A stretch of 64,000 nucleotides of DNA, from positions 91,746,230 to 91,810,229 of the forward strand of contig NC_031768.1 in assembly GCF_001522545.3 (NCBI RefSeq), given 5' to 3'. Below, in pieces: positions 27,301 through 41,200 of the stretch (positions are counted from its first letter, which is position 1; each line of letters begins with the position of its first letter). The stretch comes from Parus major. Lineage: Eukaryota > Chordata > Aves > Passeriformes > Paridae. The position numbers were made by a program, and so were the translations under genes. The notes under the pieces were generated by a model. The model saw only the letters and a list, made by a program, of their open reading frames with translations. It was not told the origin of the DNA and did no database searches.

Positions 27301-30300
27301 CTTTCCAGGAGAGTTTGAAACCAGGTTTCAACAGATTTTACAGATTTTCAGCCATGAATTGTCTCCCAGCTGCCAAATGCGTTGTGTTGCAGATGTGCAC
27401 GAGGCTGCATGGATGCAGGGACCATGCAACACTTGGGAATAAAGTGATACCCCATACTTCAGCCCTCCACATGCAGGACCACAGACCCACCCTATGCTCA
27501 TCCTCTCACCCAATGCACTGTCATACTTCCAATCCCACTCCTATTATTCCATGTGGTTTTTCCACCAGCCATAAACATGCACACATATGTGCAGTCTAAT
27601 CCCCAGGCACCCTTTCACCCTTCTGCATTTCCTCTTGCACATCCCCCCAGTCTTTGGCACTGCTTTCCTTACGATGCTCGGCAGCTCTTGCCCACACACC
27701 CAGCTGGTGCTCTCTCCTGCTCACCAGGCTCTCATGTTCTCTGTCTCTGAATGCCCCATGCTGTAACCGAGCTGTTACTTGTTCAGTTCAGTCATGTGCG
27801 TGTCCTGTCAGACACACATCTGCACTCAAGCGGCCCAGAACAAGACCAGCATGTATCAGGGTTAAAAATGAATATGCTGGGAATGCCCCTCTTCTCTAAA
27901 CTCACAACCTGATATCATAGCCCCCAGGGGGATCAGTCTGTGGTGTAAAGAAAGTTGTTTGTGGTTTTCATTGAAGGAGAGCACAGGGGAGGAAAGTCCA
28001 GCCCAGCACCTAGCCCTTCAAGTGGAGTGACTTGTCAAGTATGCAACTGTGGCAGTAAATTTAGCAGCACTCACTTGCACTGACAACCTGTCATGTGCTT
28101 GAGACATAAATAGTGGTGGAGACAAATCACTGCTGTTTTCCTATTAAGCTTTGGCCCACTGGCCCTCTAGCTTGCCAGCAGCATTTCTACCTGGCCTGCC
28201 TGTGTGCCTTGTCTCAGGGACAGATGTGCCTCCCCGTTACAGGCTTTGGGAGAGTCAGGGCAGGAATTATCATGCTGTTATTTCCTAGGTGTCCTTGGTG
28301 TCTGGGTACTTGCTCCTCAGCTGATGGATTTCTCGCTCGGGCTGTGTGCTGCTGGCACCTCCTACTTCCACCCAAGGCTGAGGAAACACAGACCTCCTCC
28401 TTAGAGGGCTTGTGGTTTTCACCCCTGCCCCGGGTTTCTGCCACGCAGAGTGGTAAGGTCACACTGATGGAGTAAATGAGGCACCGATTTGAATAAAAGG
28501 GTAGAGGTGAAGTTTTCCAGTGCACTTGAGTGACTTCCAGGCACAAACGCCACTGAAAGCCAATGGGTCTTGTCCTGTTAGAGCATTGAGTGGCTTTTGG
28601 AAACCCTGCTTTCAAGTATCAATTATTATATAACCATTTAATAAAACATGCCATCAGAAGCTCACATTAATCTTTACAGAGATGAGAGACATCCCTTAGT
28701 GCTTTAAATTGAGGAACCAGGGATTCAGTACATTTCACCTTCTTCCCTCTCTCTTATCAGTTTTGATGCCTCTTCCCCTCTCTCCTCAAGGAAGATGAAA
28801 TCATGCCAGTGATTAAGGTGGCCTGCTCTGTGCTGTTTAATTAGAGCAACTGCTGTTTCAGTTCCAGTGAAAGTCTCACAGGTGTGCAGTTGCAAAGGCA
28901 CTCTAATGAGACCCCTGCCTCTCCAGGAGCTTGGTGGAAAGGAGCCAAAGAGTCCTCAACATAAAACAGAAGGTTTTTCATGCTTTCTTGGGTCTTTTTG
29001 GCTGACTGGGCTCCTGTTGGAGCAAGACATTTTTCTTCCCACCGGAATCAAATACATTTGGGGAGTTGAGAGAAGTGAAATAAATGGATTCCTGACCATG
29101 ATGGTAATAGGGGGATTCAGAGAGGCGAAGCCCAGTGAGACACATTTTGATTGACATGATTGGCCATGGTCTTCTCATGCCAGCACTGTTACAGTTGTTG
29201 GAAATTTTATGTAATCATCAGAACAAATATTGAGGAGCTGGTATGAAGGCAATGAAATATCTTTTAGGTTTGTCTTCAGACCCCTTCCTAAACTTACAAG
29301 ACAAGCTATAAGAAGGCATAAAGGAGTTGTTTTGATACTTTTTCTTCTATTTACAATTTTCTGCTTTCTCCCTCCCTGGTGACACCCTTCTTTTTCCCAT
29401 ATCCCTGGGAGAGAAACCCTGCTTCACAGCCAGGATTTTCAGATGTGCTGATGGTCCCAACAGCTGCACTAGCAATGGGAGTAGCTGCTTCAGGGAGCTA
29501 CAAGACCTAAAAATCAGGGTCTGTACTTCCTCTCTGCTTGCCTTCCTTATAGGACTGTGCAAGATGCAATATTAGGCACAGAGCAAATACCTTCCTTCTC
29601 CTTCGCAGCCACTGCCTTGCAAGTTTGAGGGAGAGAGAGAGACTCTTTATTCTTTGGAAAGCAAGGGAGTGGCTAAATGCATAAAAATTAAATATCCTGG
29701 ACCAAAGCAATCATTTATCTGGACTGCTATCACTATGAATCAACGGCAGACACTTCAGACGATAGTATCACAGGAGCCAGCCTAATTGATCAAAAGTCTC
29801 TGCAGTGTGTGAGCCCAAACCATCTCTTCCCACCCTGCCTCAAACCTCTGTGATTCTCACTTCGATACCTGGAAATATTTGATGCCTGCTGAATCCTGAA
29901 TTCAGCTAGTCTCATCTTCTGATCCCTTGTTGTGCTCCCCACAAAGTATTCCCTTTTCTGCTTCCACCAGGAGCAGATATGGGGGATGGTGTCAGGAAAT
30001 TACTATGCTGGATTTAATTGAGAAACATTGCAGTAAGGAGAGGGGTCAACAGAAAAACAAACAAGACGATTTCTCAGGAAGCTAATCCACCTATACAAAT
30101 ATTGGCGCCAGGCATCACAACACTCTGGCGTGTTTTTGAAAGGGTAAATCTTGCTAAGGGGTGGCTTAACTCTTTGACCTCATTTCCTCAGTTGAAAACT
30201 ACAGCAATTTAAAAGCTCAGTGGCTAGATCCAGGCTGATACAGAAATCCCAGTCTTTAGGTTTTGTTTGTGAAGCTGGTGTTCAGAGTAGCCTCACTGAA

Positions 30301-33300
30301 AACATGGATGAACTACAGGAATTGCCATCTTGCAAACAGACAGGAGATTCAGGGGCTGTGTTACCTGGTCATGAAATGTTTGGCTCCAGCTTGCAGAGAA
30401 GGAGCCACAGCAATGGCTAAGCCTCTGAGTTAATGCTCTTTCCCATTTCAAATAAATTTGTGCCAATTCATAATTTCTCAAGACTTCTAAGTTTCAAACA
30501 TGTAAGAATGGAATTCTGTGAGCTAAGTAGAATTATTGAGGAGGAGGGGTTCGTCAAATTTTTTAAAAAAAATTCAGTCAGCTTGAAGTTCTGGTTTCAT
30601 CCTTACTCTCTCATCCCAAGAAGTACAAGTGGGTATAGAACAGAAGGGAACAAACACCTTATATTTAAAAACAGGGAAACATTCTGGTGGATGCCTACAA
30701 CAGCGAGCCACTTGATTCTTGCACAATAGTATATTGAACATGTCTTGTGCTACACAGGACACAAGAGACTTTGTAAAGAACATAACAAGGATTTTTAAAG
30801 ATGCTGCCAAACACAGACTAACCCCTATAGTTCCTAGATTGAGAGACTGACACTGTTGGTACCAGTGAGTGCCATCGCACAAGGTTTCCCTAAAGTCTGG
30901 GGTTGACATAACGATTTGTGGAATTAAACTAGGGACTGCATTGCAGTCCATCATTGCTCTTCACTGGCAGGACAGAAATTATACAGTTCAGTCACTCTTC
31001 TTGCCCCAGAAGGGACTTGTTGCAGTCAGTTTTTCCATTGGTCTTGTGTTTGTGAGGAGGAACTTGTCTTCAAACGGTACAACAATGCAGTGCATTGTCC
31101 GAAATAAGAAAACTTGTAGGAAAAGGAGTACATGAGGCCAAATGAAAGAAAATCTAACAGAGTCACCAGAGACTGTAACAGTTGACTGCTTGCTCTTGTA
31201 TTTTATGCTTTTCATAAGTGTCCATGACATGCAAGAGAACTCAGTCCCCTGCATCAGCTCTCGGCTTGCATTACCATCTTGTGCTTAGCACAGTGGGAAA
31301 CAAATACCTATTGATTACACACCCATAGCCCCCTGCAAATACACCCTGATGTTCCTTTTGCCAGAGGCAAGTACTGGCCCATTCTCTTCTTGTAGGTGGT
31401 GGAGGAAGAGGGCACAGGACCCTGCAGTGCTGACCACACTCTGGGAGGGAGATTGGTGGGTTGCCATCCGCATGTGCACATTGAACAGCTCCTGCGCCTC
31501 AGCTGTGATTCTTTGTCTGACCTTCTGTTGCCAACCTCCATTTCATTAGCTGCTCCAGCACTGTCCTCGCAGCCGTGAGGAGTTACCAACTCCTGCCTTC
31601 CTAAGGCTCTCAAGGATGTGGTGACACCTCATTGATTCATCTAGCTGATGATGACTCCTACCTCAGATTGTTTCAAAGTACCCTTCAAAAGGCAGCAGGC
31701 AAAAATTTTGGGATGCAGAAATGGTGCAACTATTGGTTTGTTCATGTTTATATGTCATTTTCTTGGCAGTAAAATTAAGGCTTGGTGTTTGGTAGCATAG
31801 TCATGACAACTTGCATTGCAGTATGCAACACTTAGGGAGGATAATATTGTAGTTGTGACATTACATGACTTAATTTATCTTATGGTTCATAATTTACTTT
31901 ATACATTGGCTTCACAGCCAAGTTCTTTTCAAGAGTAATTAATCTATCCAAAAAATGCTGTTTGTGTTCATTAAAAAAGTGTTAACAAATTTGGGCTAAA
32001 TTCAGTAAGTAATTTTGGAAAAAAAAAAGTGATCTTCTTCAAGATGAAATCATCTGATTTAAATTATATCTCAAGTTGAGGCAAAACATTAATTCCTTCT
32101 TCTGGTTCAGCAAATAGAAGAAGAAAACCGCTGGTCAAACAGAAGGCTATGACCCAAAGTGGATCTGGATTTTTTTTTTCAGGGGATGGTTGCCTTTCTT
32201 TCTGGTGTTCACATGTGGGTTTTGAACAGCAAATCTAATCAGCTGCTGAGATGAAGTAGTGTATTACACACCTGCTCCGTGCCCAGACTCAGGGCTCTGT
32301 GTGAGAGACTGCGATGACCCTTAATGGTCCTTTATAGAAAAGAGGGAGTGGAAGTCCAGAGATACATCCCATCTGCTGAGGCTGCCTCAGGCAGATGATC
32401 CCCACTGACACACACCCACAGCTGGGATGCAAACTGCATCTGAGCTGTCAGATTTTGGTTTCCAGCTCCTGGGCAGAGCCGGCAGCGATGGGCGGGTCAT
32501 CCCAAGTGGTTTGGTCAGTGCTGTCCCAAGAGAGAGAGCACAGAGGCGTTGTTCAGTCTGGGGAAGCTGCTCTCAGCCTGGAGAGATTTGTTTTCATGCT
32601 GGATATGTGGAGCTTGAGAAGAAAGAGCCCATGAAAATCACAGGCTCTCTTAACCCTGGTCGTGCCAGTGGGTGCTCGTGTCCCCCCAGCCAGGGAGCTC
32701 CTTGGGTGCTGTCCTTGGTTTGGGAGGCAGGGCAGGCAGCTTTGCACATAAGGTACAAATTGATTTGCTGATAAGCAAAGTACTGGTGAATGCCAGGGGA
32801 AACCATGCCAGAGTGTTTCCTCCCGGTCTGACTCATTCTCATTCATGAAGCCAGAGCCAGTCCAGAGTCCTCCCTGGCACTGCTCTAGTTTTTTGGTTTA
32901 TGTGTAATAGCTATAGACCTGAGGGCATGGGAGGCATGAGGCCAGCTTAAACAATAAATACCCTGCTGTGCCTTGCTGCTTAAACAGAGTAATTACTGCC
33001 TTACTACATGTGACCCCTCTGTTCCTGTCCCTCTGGCAGTTGTTATTCCATGGCTCCCTTTACACAAGGGATGGCTGTGCCTCTCCCAGCTGTACATCTC
33101 TCTGTCTGCCACTGTCTCACCTCCCATCTTTCTCACTCGCTCTGTCTCAGTGTGTTTCTCTTTGTCAGTAGCTGAGTACCATTTTCCCTTTTTCTCAGTC
33201 ACTGAAGAATCTCACTTTTTTTTTTTGCATTTCTCTCTCCCAGCCACTCCCTCTCTTCACTCTCCATCTATTTTTGTCTTCTCTCAAGCTTACTCCGTTT

Positions 33301-34390
33301 TTACCACTTCCAATGCTACTCTAGGTTTTCTGCCTGCCTTCCTCACTGTAGCATTGTAGCACTAGCTGTCCCTTTGCTTATCCACCATCTGCTTCTCTCT
33401 ACTGATCTCTTTGCTAAAAACAAGCCTCTTCAACTAAGGGATGGGAAAAAATGCCAAGCTCATTGGAATCTGTGATGGCTGAGGAGACAGACTGATAAAC
33501 GAAAACTTCAAAGTTTTGAATTAAAAAAAGAAAACCCTCAGCTGGAGGTAAAACAAAAAAAAAAATCATGTCAAAGGCTCCCTTAGCTATTTTTGTCTTT
33601 CAGAAGCCTGTTCCTAGGGAATAGAAGGTGCAGAGGGAAGGAGGAAAGTTAGGTGAGCAAAACCTCAAACACTAAATGGAGAGTGCAGAGACAACAAAAC
33701 CTGGAGTTCAGCAATAGAAGTTGCTACAAACAAAAAAACTTCAAATGGCATCCATTGATTTCCAATCTTTTTTATCTCCTTGCATCTTGTTTTAGGCCCA
33801 ACAAAGATGCATAACCCATTCTGCTCCCCTCTTCACAACTACAAAGATGCTTAGAGGGAAAACAAACATAGGAGCAGGGTGGCTGATCTCTTTCTCCACA
33901 TGCCAAAAGCAAACAGATACTTTCAGCAGATCTGAATTTCAGTTTAATTTAAAACCACATCAGTGTTTAAAAAAAATAAATAAATAAGAGAACTAAAGTA
34001 ATCTCTGCGCAAGAAGAAGCCCAGTGTTGGATGCACGGACAGGAGAGGAGATGAAACAATATGCGGCTGCCACCTCTGGAGATCAGCTTCCTCTTTGGAG
34101 ATGTAAGAAACTAGGGCATGAAGGGAAAGGCCTCTCTGGTAGAGCATGTGACTGAATGCTTTGCTGGCCCTGACTACCTGAAAGAGCTGTCTGCACACAG
34201 TACAAGTGGGATTTTGTCTGGGTGTGTCATTTGCAGAAAGGAAGCATTTAGCCTTCAAGAGTGATGGTGTGTGGCAGTGCAAGGGGCCATTTGTGTGGAG
34301 GTGAGAAGCTCCCATAAATGCCTGGGGAACATGTCAGTCTGTTTTTCTCGATACACAGGTAGATTTATAGATGTAAAACCAAATAAAATG

Positions 34391-34446
34391 CATAGTATAT
34401 AAAATACAGAATATAGCATATATATACATATATATCATATATATAT
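34391..34446. repeat. AT-rich TATA-type microsatellite
   Basis: Imperfect TA/CATATA repeat. The stretch is self-complementary and could form cruciforms. No gene function is indicated. Confidence 0.8.
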
Positions 34447-36589
34447 GAGAACACAAGCAGATGTGCACAGCAGCAAGGACAATATGAAGAGCCAGTGGGG
34501 TTGTACAAGGCTATTCCCAGAGGGTAAGGGGAAAGGAGGGCTGCTTGCCAGCAGGCTAGCATAGCCAAGCAGATTTGCTGTTCAGCTTCATTATTTACTG
34601 GGTCCAATTAGGAAGCCAGGGGATAGGAAATGTGGCTGAGGCAAGCAGGCCTTCAAAGCCTTCCTCCTGCACACATCAAAGCTGCTGCCGCAGATCCCTC
34701 TGCAAAAAAGGCTCTGCCAGCTCCGAACAGCAGCAGCAGCTGCCTGGCTCGCACTGCTCGGGGTCGTTCCCTCTTGGTTTGATTGTCAAGCCTCCCGGGC
34801 TCCTGCTCTCTCTATCTCCAGCCTCCAGAGCAGAAAGCTCCTCTTTCTGAATTACTGGGACAGAGTTAAGGAGTTAAAGCTTGGCAAGGTGATGTTTAAT
34901 GGGGCTGTAGCAACAAACCCAGCTAACTGTGAACATGTGAAAGACAAAAAACCAGCAGGGAAGCAGGTTGCTTGAAGTCATGCAAGGGGATGGTTTGGGA
35001 TGAGAAGAGCTGCACTGAGTGAGAAGTCATCTGCCTAGGGGAACCTGAAAGGACCCTCACTGGGAAAGGGCTGCATTGAAGCAGGCAGAACAGCCAGGAG
35101 ACGACCCTTGTCAGCAAGGAAGCTTTGGCAGTACGGTCAGAATTTCATACCTTGATAATCTGCTCAAGGCAAATGTCTTAATGGGAATGGAGTGGCTCGC
35201 TTGCCAGGAGCTGGCAGTCCCTCTTTCACCTAATAGAATATGTTCATTGTTATTGGTACCAAAGAGCATTGTCCAAGCCTTCTCCCTCCCTGCTTTGATA
35301 AACTGCATAGTGACAACCATCAGTTCTCTACCAAAGCTGGCCCCTGTGCAGAAACATTTGTAAATTCACTCAATGTATAAAGCTCTGTTCCTGCTCCCCA
35401 CACCCCCTGTTTGCCTTAGAGGTTAGAGTTAATATGACTCACCTAATCTGGCTGCCAAAGTGAATTAGTGAAAACATCTCTACAGCTCTCTGCAAGATAT
35501 CACAACCTGACATTTCTCTAACACACTGTGATACATCTTTCCTCTCCCTGATCTGTAGTGCAACACCTCAATTTTATATAAATGCTTTTTGTTAGAAATG
35601 GTTAATGTGCTCTTAGAGGGGACAAGGAAGCATGCAAAAGGGTCTGTCTTGAAAGTGAGAGCAGCTCGGTTCTCGTAGCAAAATGTTGATGCTCCAGGGT
35701 CACCAGTGCAGAGACAAGAACAGTGCTGCCACTTATTCAGCAAGAGACTGTCACAGAAACTTTCCCTGAAGTGTTATGCTTATATGAGTGTCCTAGAGCA
35801 GGGGAATGAGGAGTTGAATAGGATTATTGATGTCTTTGACATGCTCTTTAGAGCAGAAGTCCTGCCTTTCACTTAACTTCCAGGGCACTCCACTGGGCAA
35901 GCCAGCAGCTCATTGTGTCTTGGGAGGGGTTCTGCATGGCTGTGAAAGCTCTCCTGCTGGACATGGTACACAGTACACTTCAAGTGCATGTATGTATGCA
36001 GGGGAGAAGCTCAAAAACATCTTCCCTTGGGAAAGTATCTACCCTTGTAGGTTACTTTGGAGCTCCACTGATGTGGTTCTCTAACAGACAGACTTAACAG
36101 CACCCGTAATGAGGGTGCCACTCCATTAGAGCTGGTTAAGTCACCCTCAACCCTGTTTTCATTACGGTGACAGTCTTGTGACAAGGGCAAATTGCAGGAG
36201 AAGCAAGTCCCACTTGGAATGAACCCTGTGTATAAACAAGCCAGAATTGCAGAGCAAATGAGTTGCAAAACAGAGGCAAATTATGTTTTAACCTTTTCTT
36301 TGTGAGTCTTTCCCTGATGTCTGATTAACTTTCCAGTCAACTGACTGACCTACCAACTGGGAGTGCTGCTGTGAAAGGAGGGGAGTGTTGCTTGTCAGCT
36401 CAGTTTGGGGGTGGGATTTTTAAAGTGGTTTATTAGCAGGTAGCAATATGAGCAATATGCCATAAGAAAATCTAGAAATTAAGAGAGTTCCCAAACAGAA
36501 ATGATCCCTGCTGTAGCAAAACCAGAGGCAATGTACTGTGTCTACAGACAGCAGCACGGTGCAGTAGTTGCAGTGCAATCCTTCATCTG

Positions 36590-37130
36590 TGTTCAGCCAT
36601 GGTAACACCTCATCTGAAATGCTGTGTTCAGTTTGGGGTATCGCACATGCAGAAAAATGTGAACTTGTCAGAGAGGTCTAAAAGCAAAGAACAAGAATGA
36701 TCAAGAGCCTGAAAAAGCCTCACCTACAGAGGAAGGTTGAAAGACCCTGGCAATGTTCAGCCAAAAGAAAAGAAAAAAAAGATGACAACTGAGGGAGGAA
36801 CATAAGTGATTTAAAAGTTGATAAAAGGCTATTGCAGGGAAGGAGGGAATGATTTGTTCTTTTTGTCTGTAGTGGCTAAGACAAAAGTAATAGCTTTAAA
36901 TTGCAGCAAGGGAGACTCAGGTCAAACTTGAGGAAACTGCTCAAGTGATAAGGACAGCAAAGCACAGGAACAGATTGTCAGGAGTGGCTGCAGAATCTCT
37001 GCCGCTGGAGGGCAGAGGATGGCTGTGTCCCTGACATCACTCGTGTCCTGCCTTGAGACTGGGGAATGGCTTAGATGGTGCCTGAAGCCCCTTCCCACAG
37101 TGCTGTGACTCACCTAACTCTAGTCCTACA
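36590..37130 (+). mobile_element. Old, diverged CR1 LINE fragment
   Basis: Weaker but colinear match to the CR1 3' region: GCTGTGTTCAGTTTGGGG (compare the CR1 phrase for a 'gctgtgttcagttctggggc' block), then AACTTGTCAGAGAGGTC, GATCAAGAGCCTG, CACCTACAGAGGAAGGTTGA and TTCAGCCAAAAGAAAAG, followed by a GGGAGACTCAGGTC segment. Many substitutions and small gaps mark it as older than the copy at 15.6 kb. Both ends are fuzzy. Confidence 0.7.
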
Positions 37131-39080
37131 GGGGCTAAGATTCCCTAACATATTCATGAGTTCCAGCAATAAAAAACACCTGTGAAAATCTCACATTTAT
37201 GCTGCTTTCTTCTCCACTGGCTCTCCACAGCATCAGCCCCAGTGCAGAGCAGAGGACTGAGAGCCATGTCTTGGCAGCAAGAGCCAAATTTGCCTTCTTC
37301 CCTTGTGAAAAACACTCCTGCCATGCAGGAAGATCCTGCAGCAAACTGTTAGGGGATGCAAAAACCAAAGAAGCTGTGAATTTTGGACACAGCAATGAGA
37401 TTTTCACTACCTGAACATCTGGTAGGAGCTGGAAAAAGGGACTGCTGATTAGCCCTGCTGAAAGAGAGGGGGAGTCCTTGTCTTTACATGAATTTAATAG
37501 GTACTCTGCTGTTTTCATGCCGAGTCTCTGTGACGAGGGGTGGTTTTCCCTTAGAATGATTCTGAAAATTACCTGTGAAAAAGAAAAAAAAGCAAAAAAG
37601 GCAAAAATAATTATGTAAGGGACAGAGTTCTGAGCAGATTTTGAGGTTTCTGAAGTCGCTCTCTGATGCTGAGGGGAATTGCACACAGCTGGTATCACCA
37701 GTGTGTGTGGCCAGGCTGACCTGGCCAAGACACTGCAGCAGGTCTGTGCCTCTGGGGTGGGGTCTGGTGCAGGTGGCTCCAGGAGAAGTTCAGCTCCAGA
37801 GACCAGACTTACCCACTGCTTTCATGCTGTGCCATAAACCAAGGGGAGCAATAGGCACTATTTGAACTCTCTCAAAAATTGTAAGCACTTTTGTGAAGTG
37901 GGCAGGGTTTCAGAAGTGCTCGGCACCTGTAGAGCAGAAAATACCTTCTGGGCAGAGTTTTTTGGAAAATCTGACCACTCTCTGAGGAACCTGAATGGGA
38001 ACTCTTGTGATGTGAACTTTTTTTTTTTTCTTTTTTTTTTTCCAAATCTGTCTTTTACCCTTTTAGGGTTGGGGGCTGATTTCTCTAAACAGACCCAGGC
38101 ACACAATTGGGGCTTGCAGTTTCCAGTGCTGCAGAGCAGTGCTTACAGCCCTCTGAGAGGAGGAAATGTGGCTCAGATTCCTTACAGGAAATGCCTTACC
38201 TTGCTTTCTGAAGGAATAGGGTAGATATACCAATGCTAATATTTCATGCTTCCCTGGCAACTTTCATGCAATGAATTTAATGTGTTTTACATGGGTTAAC
38301 CTCACTGCCCTGCTCTCACCAGGAGGTGATGGGAGACGGGGAGCTATTTGCTGCAGTTTACAGAGGGAGAGCAAAGGAGTGACTCACTCAAGGTCACACA
38401 GTGAGTTAAAAGCAAGGCCACAGACCTCCCCCAATTCCTGCCCTCATCCATAACCCCGACTGACACCCAAGTCACTGTTTTCCAAAGTGAGTAAGTGAGG
38501 CAGCACGGTTTAAATGTGTCATTTCATATATACAGTAGCTCAGGGATGCGTGATGATTATTGGTCTCTGCAGATCAAATTACAGTTTGTTTCTCTCAGTT
38601 TTGCTGTGTTTAATGGCAGCTTGATCTGATCGATGGCACTTCAGGGTGGTGGTTGCTCTGAGAAACAGAAAGACATTTTTCACAGTTTTGCAGTGGACAA
38701 AAGGGTGCTGACAACACGTCTGAGGACCCAGCTAGCCCTGAGCCAGCACATCACCCACAGCACAACTATCCTCTGGTGGTACTCAGCCATCACACTGGTG
38801 AACTTAGTCTGATCTTGTGTGGTGGAGAATTTGCTTCTCAGCCTGGCCAGCCTGTGAGATGCTCTGTATCATTCCACCTGAATGCCACCTTCCAGATTTC
38901 CAGTTTTCCATAATTAAATGAAATACTGGTATCTTGCTGATGCAGGTTCTGACAAAACTTTTAAAGGGCTCATGACTGTTGCTTGTTTGCAGACTCCATG
39001 TTGTCACTGTTCCTCCATAGTAATTTCCTCAGTCGAGAAGCCTAACAAGAACCACCGTTTCTATTTTTCTGTCCTACCAG
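37131..39080. other. LSAMP intron immediately upstream of the Ig2 exon
   Basis: Noncoding. It contains an interrupted T tract at 38018-38041 and a MIR-like fossil near 38330. It ends in a good acceptor, with a pyrimidine tract (TTTCTATTTTTCTGTCCTAC) directly before AG at 39079-39080. A minus-strand ORF at 37135-37728 has no recognisable domain and is treated as chance. Confidence 0.7.
38330..38450 (-). mobile_element. MIR-type SINE fossil
   Basis: Contains the MIR signature in reverse orientation: TTTACAGAGGGAGAGCAAAG, then CAAGGTCACACAGTGAGTTA and a GCAAGGCCACAGACC tail. MIRs are ancient amniote SINEs and remain as diverged fragments in birds. Assigned by remembered consensus; boundaries approximate. 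Confidence 0.6.
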
Positions 39081-39215
39081 GAAGAGAGTTTGAAGGTGAG
39101 GAGGAGTACCTGGAGATCCTGGGGATCACACGAGAGCAGTCGGGCAAGTACGAGTGCAAAGCTGCCAACGAAGTTGCCTCAGCAGACGTCAAGCAAGTCC
39201 GGGTCACTGTGAACT
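39081..39215 (+). CDS. LSAMP: LSAMP exon encoding the second half of Ig domain 2
   Basis: A 135-nt internal exon of limbic system-associated membrane protein, a GPI-anchored IgLON cell-adhesion molecule that acts on neuronal surfaces in axon guidance and synapse formation. The exon opens with GA completing a glycine codon, then reads [38 protein letters not shown] and VRVTVN, ending with the first base of a Tyr codon. REQSGKYEC is the tyrosine-corner motif with the second disulfide Cys of Ig2. Acceptor CTACCAG and donor T|GTGAGT are strong. The sequence matches LSAMP much better than the relatives OPCML, NTM or NEGR1, which differ at the [14 protein letters not shown] stretch. It is in phase with the exon at 42932. 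The preceding exon, with the first Ig2 Cys, is not in the window. Confidence 0.95.
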
Positions 39216-41129
39216 GTGAGTACATCAGCTGGGCCAGGGCAACGGGGAGAGCTCTGCCCACGGGCGAGGGTTACTTCAGGATAAACAGAGAAGCCTTTCT
39301 GGGTTTGGATTATACAATCTGAAAGGGAGGGCGCTGAGAAAACTATCTGCAATCAGACACTTGCCACAGGGTACAGTTTGTGCTTTAAACCTGGTAATAT
39401 ATAAGAAAAGGCTGGGGGAGGTGTGGTGCAGAGAGACAGACAGAGGGGGAGAGAGAGAAAGAAGAGCTGTGAGTTGTCCCCGTCTCTCCCCTCCGAAACG
39501 CTGGCAATGCCTTGTTTTCACTCATTGATATTCGGGTGAACAGCAGCGTGAAGAGAAGCTTCACCAAGGCAGCAAGGAGAGATAAGGGAGGGCTCAGCTG
39601 GCTCAGAGCAAACACATGCCTGCCTGCACCCAGCCTACACCGCTGTCACAGCCAGGGGACACGGGGCAGAGGCACGTGTTAATGACAGGGTGCAAAAACT
39701 TAACTTCTATGCTGTTTTCAGGTCATTAGTTTAAAGCTCTATCTAAAAGATAGATATAGTGCTATACAGAAAGGGGTTTTGGCCAAAGGATACAACAATC
39801 CCCTAAAAGCACCGAGAGGCACAGTAAGCTGTGGCTTACTTCCACACCTATGGCTTGGGGCATGGATCCCACCCCATATGTCCTTAGACACATGCCCACT
39901 TCACTCTGGCATGTTTCTCACACAGCAACACAAGATATTTCAAACTGATGTTACTCTAATAGTACACATATGTATGTCCATCCTCCAAACTTGTGTGGCT
40001 TGAATTTGGCACTTGAGTGATGTAAAGTGAGCTATCCCCATGCTTCGTTTCCTTGCTTGAAGGCTAATAACTTTGCAGCAAGGATGGATGAATGGGAGGC
40101 AAATCCTCTCCCGACCTTCTTCAGTTTAAATTGAGACTTAAACCAGAATACTAACTTAAACTGGAATTGGAGATGGGTACAGATATATTTCTGGGTGCAT
40201 ATTCATGTCTTGATTCACAGGTGGAACTCTTAGGGAATAGGTTAGGGTAGAGAGCTGATGGCATCGAGTGTTTCAGGCAATACCAGTCTTAATTTGACTG
40301 TAGGTGATTACAGCACCTTTTAATACCATTCTTGCTCTTCATTTCTTTCCCTTGGTCCCGTGCTGGCCATCACATCAGATCAAGTTTTTTGTCCAGCTTA
40401 GAAGTCGAGGTTACAGGCTGCAGCATCTTCTCCTTACTTTTTATAATTCCCTTAGAAATTGGATGGCAGTGGTTAACTATCAGCTGCCTCATGGGCCAAA
40501 TTTGGCATTAATATGAACTGTAGTAGCAGATTTTCTGCACTGAAAGTATAGAAGTGTCAAAAACAGCTGAGTTTATAAACTGGAGACTTTCCATGAGAAC
40601 CAATTAATACTTTCAGACATTTCTGTGAAACATAATTTCAATGGTGCTTTAATGTGTTTGAAACAGATTGTTTGTATAAAGCCAGAATGTTTGATTTTGA
40701 TTTAGTTTCAACACATAATAACTATGCCACGGTAAGATCTTAAACATTTTAACTGTTGGAAAATATGAAAAAGTGATGTTAATATGTGATGTAATTTGTA
40801 ATGTAAGCAACTTAAAAATCCTTAAGAATAGCTTTTTTCCTTTGAAAGAAAGGGAAATAAATCTAAGAGACTATGAGGACCATACAGGAAAAGAAATCAG
40901 TCCTATTAGGGGAATGAAAAGCAGATATTTGCATACATCTTTACTTATACACCACAAGCAGCAGAAAGTGGGAAAACCACAGTAAGTTTGAAAAATGGGG
41001 CCTGTCCAACCTCAGAAGCTTCCTGGCCATCTCTTATCATCTGCTATGGAGCTCCGATTGCAAGAGAAAGCATCTCTCTTTGCTTTGGTCTCACACTACC
41101 ACCTTCAGGCTTCCCAAGTAATTGCCCTT

Positions 41130-41200
41130 GCACATCACAGACAGGGAAACTGAGGCCTGGAGAGAGTGAGAGTGGAACAGCTAAAGGGAACCCACTCCTG
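41130..41200 (-). mobile_element. Possible MIR-type SINE fragment
   Basis: ACAGACAGGGAAACTGAGGC followed by a GGAGAGAGTGAGAG block and ACAGCTAAAGGG resembles the reverse-oriented MIR core (gggaaactgaggc...acagctagt). It is short and diverged, so chance similarity cannot be excluded. Confidence 0.4.

Larger units (their letters stand above)
16013..36589. other. LSAMP upstream intron, segment 3, no gene seen
   Basis: About 20 kb with no exon, tRNA or clear transposon recognised. It includes an A/T-rich tract at about 17310-17400, a T18 run at 24106-24123, a TATA-type microsatellite near 34391 and purine-rich stretches near 23115-23230 and 29627. AT-rich homeodomain-motif blocks near 17510-17580, 18190-18310, 28611-28870 and 31740-32000 could be conserved regulatory elements. 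No ORF here shows domain motifs or splice-site support. Confidence 0.55.

Noticed and set aside
37135..37728. Minus-strand 197-codon ORF.
   Set aside because: No domain, no splice or promoter context, mixed composition; it overlaps intronic sequence next to an old CR1. Probably chance.
1..39080. Search for earlier LSAMP exons (Ig1, start of Ig2 with GSNVTLVC-type text).
   Set aside because: No matching exon was seen by eye; they are probably upstream of the window.
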